Shown one piece after another: positions 17,384 through 25,710 of a DNA stretch of 64,000 nt. Every line of letters begins with the position of its first letter. Position 1 is the first letter of the stretch. Location of the stretch: NCBI RefSeq assembly GCF_024128855.1, contig NZ_JAMYDV010000003.1, positions 124,001 to 188,000 on the forward strand. Direction: 5' to 3'. The DNA is from Rhodovulum tesquicola (lineage in GTDB: Bacteria; Pseudomonadota; Alphaproteobacteria; Rhodobacterales; Rhodobacteraceae). The notes under the pieces are model-generated. The model made no database searches and was not told where the DNA came from. It was given only the letters and a program-made list of their open reading frames with translations. The translations under genes and the position numbers were made by a program.

Positions 17384-17947
17384 ATGGCAGCAGCACTCAA
17401 CATCCAGAAGGGCACGTCGAAGCATTCCGCCTACGACCTGCGCGACCCCAATTCGGACGTGATCGAGCGGCACACGCTGGCGGTGATCGTCGACAACGAG
17501 CCCGGCGTGCTGGCGCGCGTCATCGGGCTGTTCTCGGGGCGGGGCTACAATATCGACAGCCTGACCGTGGCCGAGGTCGACCATACCGGCCATACCAGCC
17601 GCATCACCATCGTCACCGTCGGCACGCCCGCCGTGATCGAGCAGATCAAGGCGCAGCTTGGCCGGATCGTGCCGGTGCACGAGGTGCATGACCTGACCGT
17701 CGAGGGCCCCTCGGTCGAGCGGGAACTGGCGCTGTTCAAGGTGGCGGGCGCGGGCGAGAAGCGGGTCGAGGCGCTGCGGCTGGCGGACATCTTCCGGGCG
17801 AATGTGGTGGATTCGACGCTGGAAAGCTTTGTCTTCGAGATCACCGGCACGCCGCAGAAGGTGGACGCCTTCGCCGAACTGATGCGCCCGCTGGGGCTGG
17901 TGGAGATGGCGCGCACCGGTATCGCGGCGCTCTCGCGCGGGGCCTGA
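17384..17947 (+). CDS. ilvN: Acetolactate synthase small (regulatory) subunit
   Basis: 187 residues. It binds and activates the catalytic subunit and confers feedback inhibition by valine. An N-terminal ACT domain (HTLAVIVDNEPGVLARVIGLF split as HTLAVIVDNEPGVL, ARVIGLFSGRGYNIDSL, about 30-65) is followed by the small-subunit C-terminal domain (ELALFKV to the end). ATG 17384 is 82 bp after the ilvB stop, with the dispersed hairpin element in between. Also called ilvH. Confidence 0.94.
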   Translation: MAAALNIQKGTSKHSAYDLRDPNSDVIERHTLAVIVDNEPGVLARVIGLFSGRGYNIDSLTVAEVDHTGHTSRITIVTVGTPAVIEQIKAQLGRIVPVHEVHDLTVEGPSVERELALFKVAGAGEKRVEALRLADIFRANVVDSTLESFVFEITGTPQKVDAFAELMRPLGLVEMARTGIAALSRGA

Positions 17948-17955
17948 CATCGGAC

Positions 17956-17998
17956 GGTTCCCGGCCGCGGCGCGCATGCTGCGGTCTTGGCCGGGACC
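17956..17998. terminator. Hairpin after ilvN
   Basis: GGTTCCCGGCC (17956-17966) pairs with GGCCGGGACC (17989-17998) with one bulged T, enclosing a GC-rich 22-base loop that can fold further. No T-run follows. It sits between convergent ilvN and the ceramidase gene and is a plausible terminator. Confidence 0.4.
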
Positions 17999-18046
17999 AT
18001 GATCTGCCACTTCGAAGCGAGGCCGCGTGCGCAAATCCGCTGCGGT

Positions 18047-18691
18047 TCAGTGCGTTGCGCCCATATGGCGGCGATAGACCTCGATCATCCAGCCCAGCAT
18101 GACGGCATTCAGGACGTGCCACAGGAAATGCGTCCCGAGCGGAAGCACCGCACAAAGCGGTTCGTCCAGCGTGCGGAAGGTCAGCGAGACGACCAGCAGC
18201 CCGCCGCCAAGCGCCAGCCCCCGCGCCGTCGCAGGCGCCCGCCGCGCCAGAAGCCCGGCATGGCTCAGGATCAGCAGCGCGACCGGCGCATAGCCCGCCG
18301 ACGAGCCCAGAAAGCCAAGCTGCCCGAACAGCCAGCCCGTCCCCGCCGCATAGGGCAGGAAAAGCGCCGTCAGCCCCAGCGCGGGCCAGGGCCCCAGCCC
18401 CCAGAAATCCCGATGCGCGGCAAAAAGGTAAAGCAGGATGAAGCCCAGGATCGGCAGCACATCCGCCATCGCCGCCCAGAGTGTCGCATGGGTGTGGAAC
18501 AGGAAGCTTCCCACCCCGATCACCGCCAGCACCACGCAGAGCGCCCGGCCCAGCGCCAGCCCACCGGTCCGGCGCCACATCACCGCCGCCGCGACCAGGA
18601 AGGCCGCGTTCGTCACCGCGTTCACCGGCTCGGACCAGTAGCCCAAGTCCGTGCGCTCGCAATAGGCGTCCACCTGGGCCATCCAGTCCAT
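18047..18691 (-). CDS. Ceramidase-family integral membrane hydrolase
   Basis: 214 residues with about seven hydrophobic segments. It matches the alkaline ceramidase/CREST family: YCERTDLGYWSEPVNAVTNAAF near 11-32 (acidic residues then NAVTN), GSFLFHTHATLWAAMADVLPI near 81-101 with conserved His and Asp, and GTHFLWHVLNAVML near the C-terminus supplying the last metal-binding histidines. Eukaryotic members hydrolyse the amide of ceramides; the bacterial substrate is not established. Its stop faces ilvN. It is divergent from the UPF0173 gene with a 74-bp gap. Confidence 0.85.
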   Translation of the reverse strand: MDWMAQVDAYCERTDLGYWSEPVNAVTNAAFLVAAAVMWRRTGGLALGRALCVVLAVIGVGSFLFHTHATLWAAMADVLPILGFILLYLFAAHRDFWGLGPWPALGLTALFLPYAAGTGWLFGQLGFLGSSAGYAPVALLILSHAGLLARRAPATARGLALGGGLLVVSLTFRTLDEPLCAVLPLGTHFLWHVLNAVMLGWMIEVYRRHMGATH

Positions 18692-18765
18692 GGAAATCGC
18701 CTCCCGCTCTGCTAGTCTTGCCCCAGACCTAGGCCGCAGGGCCGCCAGATCACAGGGAGGCAGAC

Positions 18766-19458
18766 ATGAAAATCACCTGGCTCGGCCATTCCGGCTTCCG
18801 CATCGAGATCGCAGACCAGGTCCTGCTGGTCGATCCCTGGCTGGTCGGCAACCCCGTGTTCCCCGAGGACCGCCGCGCCGAGGCCATCGCGGGCGCCACC
18901 CGTATCCTTGTCACCCATGGTCATTTCGACCACATCGCCGATGCCGTCGCCATCGCGCGCGAGATGTCGATCCCCTGCGTCGGCATCTACGACCTGATGA
19001 GCTGGTGGGAGGAAAAGGAGGGCATCGCCACAATCGGCTTCAACAAGGGCGGCACCGTGGCGCTGGGCGAGGTCCGCGTGACCATGGTCAACGCCACCCA
19101 TTCCTCGTCGGTCTCGGGGCCGCAGGGGCCGGTCTATACCGGCACGGAGTCGGGCTTCATGATCGCGGGCGAGGGGCACACGATCTATGTCTCGGGCGAT
19201 ACCGACGTGATGGCCGACATGGAGGTGTTCAACGACCTGCACGCCCCCGATATCGGCATCCTCTGCGCGGGCGGGCATTTCACCATGGACATGAAACGCG
19301 CCGCCTATGCCGCCCGCACCTATTTCGACTTCCGGCTGGTGATCCCCTGCCACTACCGCACCTTCCCGATCCTCGAACAGGATGCCGAGGCGCTGCGCCA
19401 GGGCCTGCCCGACGTCAAGGTGGTGGAGCCCGACGTGCTGGTGCCGATCGAGGTCTGA
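18766..19458 (+). CDS. UPF0173 metallo-beta-lactamase-fold hydrolase
   Basis: 230 residues, the usual size of UPF0173. The metal-binding motif THGHFDH lies near residue 46-52, with further ligands in NATHSS near 108, SGDTDV near 145 and the C-terminal PCHYRTFPI near 195. The N-terminal MKITWLGHSGF is the family signature. It resembles UlaG-type lactonases, but no substrate is established. GGGAGG lies 5-10 bp before ATG 18766. No operon partner follows; about 320 bp of non-coding sequence comes next. Confidence 0.9.
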   Translation: MKITWLGHSGFRIEIADQVLLVDPWLVGNPVFPEDRRAEAIAGATRILVTHGHFDHIADAVAIAREMSIPCVGIYDLMSWWEEKEGIATIGFNKGGTVALGEVRVTMVNATHSSSVSGPQGPVYTGTESGFMIAGEGHTIYVSGDTDVMADMEVFNDLHAPDIGILCAGGHFTMDMKRAAYAARTYFDFRLVIPCHYRTFPILEQDAEALRQGLPDVKVVEPDVLVPIEV

Positions 19459-19780
19459 GGGGACCGCCCTGCATTTCCTGCAAGGATCCACCCGATCCGC
19501 GACCGCGTGAGCCCGGATCGACGTCGGCATGGGGCTGCCCGGAGCTGCGAGGAGCGCCCTTACAGCGATTCAGGCGAACCGTCCGCCGCGGCCAGAAGGC
19601 AGCGTCGACGCTCCGCGTGGCATGGTGCGGCCCGTCCCGGGGGGTGCGGCGCGCTTGCGTCGGCGGTCTGCGCAGATGCTGCAGGTTGCGCGGCGCGACC
19701 GGATCGCAACACGCCCGCACCGCCCGTCTTCAGGAGGGTGTCCGGGGCGGAAGGGATCGGCGCCCACCTATTGCAATAAT
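19459..19780. other. Non-coding region between UPF0173 gene and tRNA-Ser
   Basis: About 320 bp. No frame here has a credible start, protein family or ribosome-binding site, and no clear terminator or promoter stands out. The short direct repeat GTGCGGC appears twice near 19626-19650. The part next to the tRNA (ATTGCAATAATTGGCGG) is AT-rich. Confidence 0.5.
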
Positions 19781-19868
19781 TGGCGGAAGGGGTGGGATTC
19801 GAACCCACGGATGCTTGCACATCGGCGGTTTTCAAGACCGCTGCAATCGACCACTCTGCCACCCTTCC
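19781..19868 (-). tRNA. tRNA-Ser(UGA)
   Basis: Read on the minus strand: 7-bp acceptor GGAAGGG/CCCTTCC, discriminator G and encoded CCA, D-arm, anticodon loop CTTGAAA with anticodon TGA, long variable arm typical of class II tRNAs, and GGTTCGAATCC T-loop. 88 nt including CCA. It reads UCA and, by wobble, other UCN codons. Confidence 0.95.
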
Positions 19869-20196
19869 GTCTCAGGTTCAGAAGACAGGAGCCTTCAACC
19901 CGGGCACGGCGATTCCGGGCCGTCCGGGCCGGACATCCGGACGACCGGTTGCCGTTCTAAGCACAGTCCATGGACAGGGTCCAGTGCCGCATGACCGGCC
20001 CTATCCCGCTCCGGCAGAGTTGAAGGGCTGAATCTCGCCCGGGGCCGGGTCCGAGCCTTTCCTTGGTGCCGGGCTGCGGCTATCATGGACCAGGCAGGCA
20101 GGCCGGACCGCGAGGAGTGCCGACGCGTCACCAGAGTTGCTGGATCCGGCATAGAAACATGCGACGCGGGACACCCGCGCGAAGAGGGGGCAAGGG
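19869..20196. other. Non-coding region between tRNA-Ser and the SPOR gene
   Basis: About 330 bp separating divergent transcripts. It should hold the tRNA-Ser promoter and the promoter of the SPOR lipoprotein gene, but no hexamer pair convinced me. CGGGCCGTCCGGGCCGGACATCCGG near 19917-19940 (given in two parts: CGGGCCGTCC, GGGCCGGACATCCGG) is rich in GGCC/CCGG self-complementarity and may fold. Confidence 0.4.
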
Positions 20197-21153
20197 ATGG
20201 CGGGAAACCGGATCGGACGGCTGGCCGTTGCGCTGGGCATGGCGGCCCTCTTGGCGGGCTGCCAGGACGGCAGCGGGCCATTCGCGACGCTTCAGGAACC
20301 TGCTCCGGACGAAGTGACCGCCAACGGCACCGGAGGCGATGTCGCGATCGCCCAGGGCGATGTCGAGGCGCCGGACATCTTCTCGACCACCGAGAGTGGA
20401 CTTTGGGACGGTCGTCCCTCGCTGGGCGGTGTCTGGGTCGCCCATCCCGATGTACCCAGTCCGCAGCGGGTTCTCATCCGGAACACCGAGAACGGAAAAT
20501 CCGTACAGGGCGCGCTGTTCCGTCGCGAGCGCGAGATGCCGGGGCCCAAGTTGCAGGTCTCGGCGGACGCGGCCTCCGCCCTGGCGCTTCTGGCCGGCAA
20601 GCCGACCGAGCTGCGCGTGGTTGCGTTGCGCCGCGAGAAGGCGGCGGAACCGGCGGCAAGCGACGCGACCCCGGCACCGGGCGCCGCCGCGAGCGCTGGC
20701 CCGGCCGCCGCCGGTTCGACCCCGCCCGCACGTCGTCCGGCACGGGCCGAGCCGCCGCCCGCAACCGGCGTCCCGGTCGCCGCCCCCGCGGCGTCCCCCC
20801 GCATGCCTGCGATGACACAAGCCGACATCGCCGCCCCGCCGCCCGGCACGGTCGCCCTTCCGGGCGAGGCCCAGGCAGCCCAGACCGCGGCGGCGCCCGC
20901 CGCCCCGCGCGCCTCGACGCTGGATCGGCCCTTCATCCAGGTCGGCATCTTCACTGTCGAGCAGAATGCGCGCGACGCCGCCCAGACGCTGGGCAAGGCC
21001 GGGATCGTGCCCTCGATCCGGGAACAGCGGCGGGGGGACAAGACCCTCTGGCGCATCGTCATCGGACCTTCGGTCAGCCGCGAGGATCAGGCCGCGCTGC
21101 TTGAGAAGGTCAAGGGGCTCGGCTACACCGATGCCTATTACGTGTCAAAGTGA
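20197..21153 (+). CDS. SPOR-domain lipoprotein
   Basis: 318 residues. A lipoprotein signal ends in the lipobox AALLAGC (Cys22), so it is probably anchored in the outer membrane facing the periplasm. Residues ~45-140 hold a small globular part, ~145-245 a Pro/Ala-rich linker, and ~248-318 a SPOR domain (FIQVGIFTVEQNARDAAQTL, GDKTLWRIVIGP, DAYYVSK). SPOR domains bind denuded peptidoglycan, often at the septum. Downstream after 13 bp is a D,D-carboxypeptidase, consistent with a cell-wall role; the arrangement is like an RlpA-type lipoprotein next to dacA, but no RlpA catalytic domain is visible. Confidence 0.85.
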   Translation: MAGNRIGRLAVALGMAALLAGCQDGSGPFATLQEPAPDEVTANGTGGDVAIAQGDVEAPDIFSTTESGLWDGRPSLGGVWVAHPDVPSPQRVLIRNTENGKSVQGALFRREREMPGPKLQVSADAASALALLAGKPTELRVVALRREKAAEPAASDATPAPGAAASAGPAAAGSTPPARRPARAEPPPATGVPVAAPAASPRMPAMTQADIAAPPPGTVALPGEAQAAQTAAAPAAPRASTLDRPFIQVGIFTVEQNARDAAQTLGKAGIVPSIREQRRGDKTLWRIVIGPSVSREDQAALLEKVKGLGYTDAYYVSK

Positions 21154-21166
21154 GGCGCTGCGGACC

Positions 21167-22339
21167 ATGGAACAGACCTTCCTGCGAGCCAAGACCCTGA
21201 CCATGCTTGCGGCGATTGCCGCGCTTGCCCTGGCCGGGCCAGCCCGCGCGGCCTTCGAGACCCGCGCGACCGCGGCCTATGTCTTCGATCCGGCCACCGA
21301 TACCGTGCTTCTGTCCAAGAATGCCGACGAGTCGATGCCGCCCGCCTCGATGGCGAAACTGATGACGCTGAACATGCTGTTCGAGGCATTGCGCGACGGG
21401 CGCGTGACGCTCGAGACGCAGTTTTCGGTGTCGTCCCGCGCCATGGCGATCGGTGGCTCGACCATGTTCCTGAACGACCGCGACAGGCCTACGGTCGAGG
21501 AACTGATCCGCGGCATCATCGTGCAGTCGGGCAATGATGCCTGCGTCGTGGTGGCCGAAGGGCTGGCGGGCACCGAGGAGGCGTTTGCCCGACTGATGAC
21601 CGAACGGGCCCGCGCGCTGGGCATGACCGGTTCGACCTTCGCCAACTCCACCGGCTGGCCGCATCCGAACCAGCGGATGAGCATGCGCGATCTGGGCATC
21701 ATAGCCGAGCGGCTGATCGAGGAATTCCCCGAATACTACGGCTATTTCGCCGAGGCGGAGTACCCCTTTGACGGTCGCGCGCCGCAGAACCGGTTCAACC
21801 GCAATCCGCTTCTGAAACTCGGGATCGGGGCCGATGGGCTGAAGACCGGCCATACGCGCGAGGCCGGCTATGGTCTTGTCGGCTCGGCGGTTCAGGACGG
21901 TCGGCGGGTGGTCTTCGTGATCACCGGGCTCGAAACCGAGGCACAGCGGGCCGAGGAAGGCGAGCGGATCGTGAACTGGGCGTTCCGCCAGTTCGTCCAG
22001 CGCGAAGTTCTGCGCAAGGGCGAGCGCGTGGCTGCAACCAAGGTCTGGATGGGCGAGATCGAGCAGGTCGGACTGGTCGCCCCCGACGATATCGCGATCC
22101 TCCTGCCCGCGCTGGCGCAGGGCGCGCTCGAGGCCGAGGTGCACTACCGCACGCCAATCCTCGCCCCGATCGAGGCGGGGCAAGAACTGGGCGAACTGGT
22201 CATAACGCGGCCCGAGATGGATCCCCTGCGGGTGCCGCTGGTGGCAGAGCGCGCGGTCGGGCGCGGCGGTTTCGTGCCGCGGCTGCGCAGCGCCAGCGAG
22301 GTTCTGATCGGGCTGGGACGGGAGGCCACGGGCCTCTGA
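21167..22339 (+). CDS. D-alanyl-D-alanine carboxypeptidase (PBP5/6 family)
   Basis: 390 residues. It trims the terminal D-Ala from peptidoglycan pentapeptides in the periplasm. An N-terminal signal peptide cleaves after PARA (about residue 28). Penicillin-binding motifs: SxxK as S61-MA-K64, SGN at 121-123, and KTG beginning at Lys226. The C-terminal PBP5-like beta domain follows (~285-375). ATG 21167 is chosen because it gives the signal peptide; the longer open frame overlaps the SPOR gene. It is 13 bp after the SPOR stop and 1 bp before tmk, so it heads a tight operon. Confidence 0.93.
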   Translation: MEQTFLRAKTLTMLAAIAALALAGPARAAFETRATAAYVFDPATDTVLLSKNADESMPPASMAKLMTLNMLFEALRDGRVTLETQFSVSSRAMAIGGSTMFLNDRDRPTVEELIRGIIVQSGNDACVVVAEGLAGTEEAFARLMTERARALGMTGSTFANSTGWPHPNQRMSMRDLGIIAERLIEEFPEYYGYFAEAEYPFDGRAPQNRFNRNPLLKLGIGADGLKTGHTREAGYGLVGSAVQDGRRVVFVITGLETEAQRAEEGERIVNWAFRQFVQREVLRKGERVAATKVWMGEIEQVGLVAPDDIAILLPALAQGALEAEVHYRTPILAPIEAGQELGELVITRPEMDPLRVPLVAERAVGRGGFVPRLRSASEVLIGLGREATGL

Positions 22340-22340
22340 C

Positions 22341-22967
22341 ATGGGCGGGGCCGCGCGGTTCATCACCTTCGAGGGCATCGACGGTTCGGGCAAGTCCACC
22401 CAGGCGCGGCGCCTTGCCGAGGATTTGCGCGCGCGCGGCCGCGAGGTCGTGCTGACCCGCGAGCCGGGTGGCAGCCCCGGCGCCGAGGAGATCCGGCGGC
22501 TGGTGCTGGAAGGCGATCCCGACCGCTGGTCGGCCGAGACCGAGATCCTGCTGTTCACCGCCGCGCGGCGCGACCATCTGGAGAAGACGATTCAACCGGC
22601 GCTGGCGGCGGGCAAGGTGGTGATCTGCGACCGCTACGCCGATTCCACCCGTGTCTATCAGGGCATCACGCGGGGCGATCTGCGCCGCGTCGTGGACAAG
22701 CTGCACGCGCTGATGATCGGGCGCGAACCGGACCTGACCTTCGTTCTGGACATGGACCCGGGGACGGGGCTGGCGCGCGCCCGGGGGCGTAACGGAACCG
22801 AGGAGCGGTTCGAGGATTTCGGCGAGGCGATGCAGGCGCGGATGCGGGCGGGTTTTCTGGACCTCGCGCAGGAATTCGCCGGCCGCTGCCGGGTCGTGAA
22901 CGCAACGCGCGAGGCCGATGCCATCGCCGCCGAGATCGCGGCGCTGACGCAGGCGGCGCTGGCATGA
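22341..22967 (+). CDS. tmk: Thymidylate kinase
   Basis: 208 residues. It phosphorylates dTMP to dTDP. The P-loop is FEGIDGSGKST near 10-20, the DRY-type motif is CDRYADSTRVYQG near 97, and the lid region has Arg/Gly-rich ARARGRNGTEERFED near 145-160. It starts right after the carboxypeptidase stop and overlaps holB by 4 bp (ATGA), indicating translational coupling. Confidence 0.95.
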   Translation: MGGAARFITFEGIDGSGKSTQARRLAEDLRARGREVVLTREPGGSPGAEEIRRLVLEGDPDRWSAETEILLFTAARRDHLEKTIQPALAAGKVVICDRYADSTRVYQGITRGDLRRVVDKLHALMIGREPDLTFVLDMDPGTGLARARGRNGTEERFEDFGEAMQARMRAGFLDLAQEFAGRCRVVNATREADAIAAEIAALTQAALA

Positions 22968-24097
22968 GCGACGAGGCCATCCCCGAACCCGACCGCGTCG
23001 AAGGCGCCCCCCATCCGCGCGAAACCGCCCGCGTGATCGGGCAAGGCGCGGCCGAGGCGGCGTTCCTTGATGCCTTCGCGGGCGGGCGGATGCATCATGG
23101 CTGGCTGCTGACCGGGCCGCGCGGGGTGGGCAAGGCGACGCTGGCCTGGACGATCGCGCGGTTTCTGCTGGCCCAGCCCATGGTCGATACGGGGGGCGGG
23201 CTGTTCGGCGATGCGCCCCCTGCCCCCGACCGGCTGGACATCGCGCCCGATCACCCGGTCGCCCGCCGGATTTCGGCGCTGTCAGACCCCGGGCTGATGC
23301 TGATCCGCCGCGGATGGGACGACGACAAGAAACGGCTAAAAACCGTCATCACCGTGGACGAGGTGCGCCGGTTGCGCGGCTTCTTCGGGATGTCGGCGGC
23401 CGAGGGCGGGCGGCGCGTGGTGATCGTGGATGCGGCCGACGAGATGAACGCCAGCGCCGCCAATGCGCTGTTGAAGCTGCTCGAAGAACCGCCCGCCAAC
23501 GCGACGCTGCTTCTGGTCAGCCACCAGCCCGCCCGGCTCTTGCCCACGATCCGCTCGCGCTGCCGCGAACTGCGGCTTTCGCCCCTTTCCCCCGCCGCGA
23601 TGGCCGAGGCGCTGGCCGCCGCCGGACAGGAGGTGCCGGGCGATCCCGCGGCCTTGGCCGAGTTGTCGGGCGGATCGGTCGGCGAGGCGATCCGGCTGGC
23701 CCAGCTTGAGGGGCTCGCACTTTATGCCGAGCTTGTGACGATCTTTTCCGACCATCCGCGGCTGGACCGGCCCCGCGCGATCCGTCTGGCCGAATCTGCC
23801 GCGGGCCGCGCGGCCGAGGCGCGGTTCGACCTGACGCTGCGGCTGATCGAGCTGATGCTGGCCCGGCTGGCCCGCACCGGCGCCACCGGCACCCCGCCCC
23901 CCGAGGCCGCGCCGGGCGAGGCGGCGATGCTGGCACGCCTTGCCCCCGGCCCCGATGCCGCCCGCAGCTGGTCCGAGGCCGCGCAGATCCTGACCGCCCG
24001 CGCGCGACAGGGGCGGGCCGTCAACCTTGACCCTGCCTCGCTCATCCTCGATACGGTTCTCAGAATGGACGAGACCGCCGGCCGGCTGGCCGCCTGA
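22964..24097 (+). CDS. holB: DNA polymerase III subunit delta prime
   Basis: 377 residues. A clamp-loader AAA+ subunit. Walker A-like GPRGVGKATLAW is at about 47-58, the sensor/Walker B region is RVVIVDAADEMNASAANALLKLLEEPP (split RVVIVDAADEMN, ANALLKLLEEPP) near 150-175, and the SRC motif IRSRCREL is near 197. An Ala-rich C-terminal collar domain follows. It overlaps tmk by 4 bp. The tmk-holB pairing is common across bacteria. Confidence 0.93.
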   Translation: MSDEAIPEPDRVEGAPHPRETARVIGQGAAEAAFLDAFAGGRMHHGWLLTGPRGVGKATLAWTIARFLLAQPMVDTGGGLFGDAPPAPDRLDIAPDHPVARRISALSDPGLMLIRRGWDDDKKRLKTVITVDEVRRLRGFFGMSAAEGGRRVVIVDAADEMNASAANALLKLLEEPPANATLLLVSHQPARLLPTIRSRCRELRLSPLSPAAMAEALAAAGQEVPGDPAALAELSGGSVGEAIRLAQLEGLALYAELVTIFSDHPRLDRPRAIRLAESAAGRAAEARFDLTLRLIELMLARLARTGATGTPPPEAAPGEAAMLARLAPGPDAARSWSEAAQILTARARQGRAVNLDPASLILDTVLRMDETAGRLAA

Positions 24098-24103
24098 GGC
24101 GAG

Positions 24104-24913
24104 ATGACCCAACCCACCCCCCGGATCACCGACAGCCATTGTCACCTGGACTTTCCCGATTTTGGGCACGAGCTTGATCTTGTGGTCAACCGCGCGGTAG
24201 CCGCCGGGGTGACGCGGATGGTCACGATCTGCACCCGGCTGCGAAACGAGCCGCAGGTGCGCGGCATCGCCGACGCCTATGCCCCCGTCTTCTATGCCGC
24301 GGGCACCCATCCGATGAGCGCGGCCGAGGAACCGATGGCCACGCTGGACGACTTGATCGCACTGGCCCGGCATCCGAAATTCGTCGGCATCGGCGAGACG
24401 GGGCTCGATTATCACTACACCGCCGACAGCGCGGCGGTGCAGCAGGAAAGCCTGCGCATCCATATTGCAGCGGCGCAGGAAACCGGGTTGCCGCTGATCG
24501 TTCACGCGCGAGACGCCGACGCGGACATGGCGCGCATCCTGACCGAGGAATACCGCGCGCGCCCCTATGGCTGCGTGATGCATTGCTTCAGCTCTGGCGC
24601 GGGGCTGGCGCGTGCCGCGCTCGATCTGGGGTTCTACCTGTCGATGTCGGGCATCGCGGCCTTCCCCAGATCGCAGGAGTTGCGCGAGATCTTTGCCGCC
24701 GCGCCGCTGGACCGGATCCTTCTGGAAACCGACGCGCCCTATCTGGCCCCCCCGCCCCATCGCGGCAAGCGCAACGAACCGGCCTATACCGTCCATACCG
24801 CCCGGGTCGGCGCCGAGCTTTTCGGCCTCGACTATGCCGATTTCGCCACCCGGACGCAGGCGAATTTCGACCGGCTGTTCTGGAAGGCCGCACGCTGGCA
24901 GGAGGCCGCGTGA
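24104..24913 (+). CDS. tatD: TatD-family metal-dependent deoxyribonuclease
   Basis: 269 residues. A TIM-barrel metallo-hydrolase acting as a 3'-5' exonuclease on DNA. Ligands seen: DSHCHLDF near 10-17, GETGLDYHY near 99-107, IVHARDADADM near 133, MHCFSSG near 158 and LLETDAPYLAP near 207. It lies 6 bp after holB and overlaps the next MBL gene by 4 bp, a conserved replication/repair-adjacent operon. Confidence 0.93.
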   Translation: MTQPTPRITDSHCHLDFPDFGHELDLVVNRAVAAGVTRMVTICTRLRNEPQVRGIADAYAPVFYAAGTHPMSAAEEPMATLDDLIALARHPKFVGIGETGLDYHYTADSAAVQQESLRIHIAAAQETGLPLIVHARDADADMARILTEEYRARPYGCVMHCFSSGAGLARAALDLGFYLSMSGIAAFPRSQELREIFAAAPLDRILLETDAPYLAPPPHRGKRNEPAYTVHTARVGAELFGLDYADFATRTQANFDRLFWKAARWQEAA

Positions 24914-25710
24914 GCGGCGCGCTCAGGTTCACCATCCTGGGCTGCGGCTCGTCGGGCGGCGTGCCGCGGCTGGGCGGGCAATGGGGCGCCTGCGACCCTG
25001 ACAACCCGCGCAACCGCCGCCTGCGCTGCTCGATGCTGGTCGAGCGCGAAGGGGCCGAGGGCACGACCCGCGTGCTGATCGACACCTCGCCCGACCTGCG
25101 CGAGCAATTGCTCCACGCCGGGATCGGCACGCTGGACGCGGTGGTTTACACCCACTCCCATGCCGATCATGTCCATGGCATCGACGATTTGCGCCAGATC
25201 GTGTTCAACACCCGCCAGCGGCTGGCGGTCTGGGCCGATGGCGCGACGCAGGACGCGCTCTATTCCCGCTTCGGCTATGCCTTCAGCCAGCCCGAGGGCT
25301 CGCCCTATCCGCCGATCCTGACCATGCACACGATCGACGGTCCGGTGCATGTGGACGGCGCGGGCGGGCGGGTGACGCTGGTGCCGTTCCGGGTGAACCA
25401 TGGTGCCATCGACGCGCTGGGGTTCCGCATCGGGGGGCTGGCCTATCTTCCCGATGTGGCCGAGATCTATGCCGAAAGCCTGCCGCTGCTTCAGGGGCTG
25501 GACATCCTCGTGATCGACGCGCTGCGGCGCACGCCGCATCCCACGCATTTCCATCTCGAGCGCACGCTGGGCTGGATCGAGCGCCTGGCGCCCGCGCGCG
25601 CGGTGCTGACCAACATGCATATTGACCTCGATTACGAGACGGTGGCGGCCGAGACGCCCGCCCATGTCACCCCCGCCCATGACGGGATGGTGCTGAGCCT
25701 GCCGGCCTGA
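24910..25710 (+). CDS. MBL-fold metallo-hydrolase (PhnP-like)
   Basis: 266 residues. A beta-lactamase-fold hydrolase with LGCGSSGGVPRLGG at the N-terminus and THSHADHVHGIDDLR near 78-92 (HxHxDH), features shared with PhnP-type phosphodiesterases. The YLPDVAEIY and NMHIDLDYE motifs supply later ligands. GTG 24910 overlaps the tatD stop (GTGA) and has GGAGG upstream; the longer open frame lies inside tatD. The substrate is unknown; a phosphodiester is likely from the family. Confidence 0.88.
   Translation: MSGALRFTILGCGSSGGVPRLGGQWGACDPDNPRNRRLRCSMLVEREGAEGTTRVLIDTSPDLREQLLHAGIGTLDAVVYTHSHADHVHGIDDLRQIVFNTRQRLAVWADGATQDALYSRFGYAFSQPEGSPYPPILTMHTIDGPVHVDGAGGRVTLVPFRVNHGAIDALGFRIGGLAYLPDVAEIYAESLPLLQGLDILVIDALRRTPHPTHFHLERTLGWIERLAPARAVLTNMHIDLDYETVAAETPAHVTPAHDGMVLSLPA

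Noticed and set aside
19560-19862. Minus-strand frame starting MAEWSIAAVLKTADVQ
   Set aside because: This is the tRNA-Ser sequence read as protein, a known annotation artefact.
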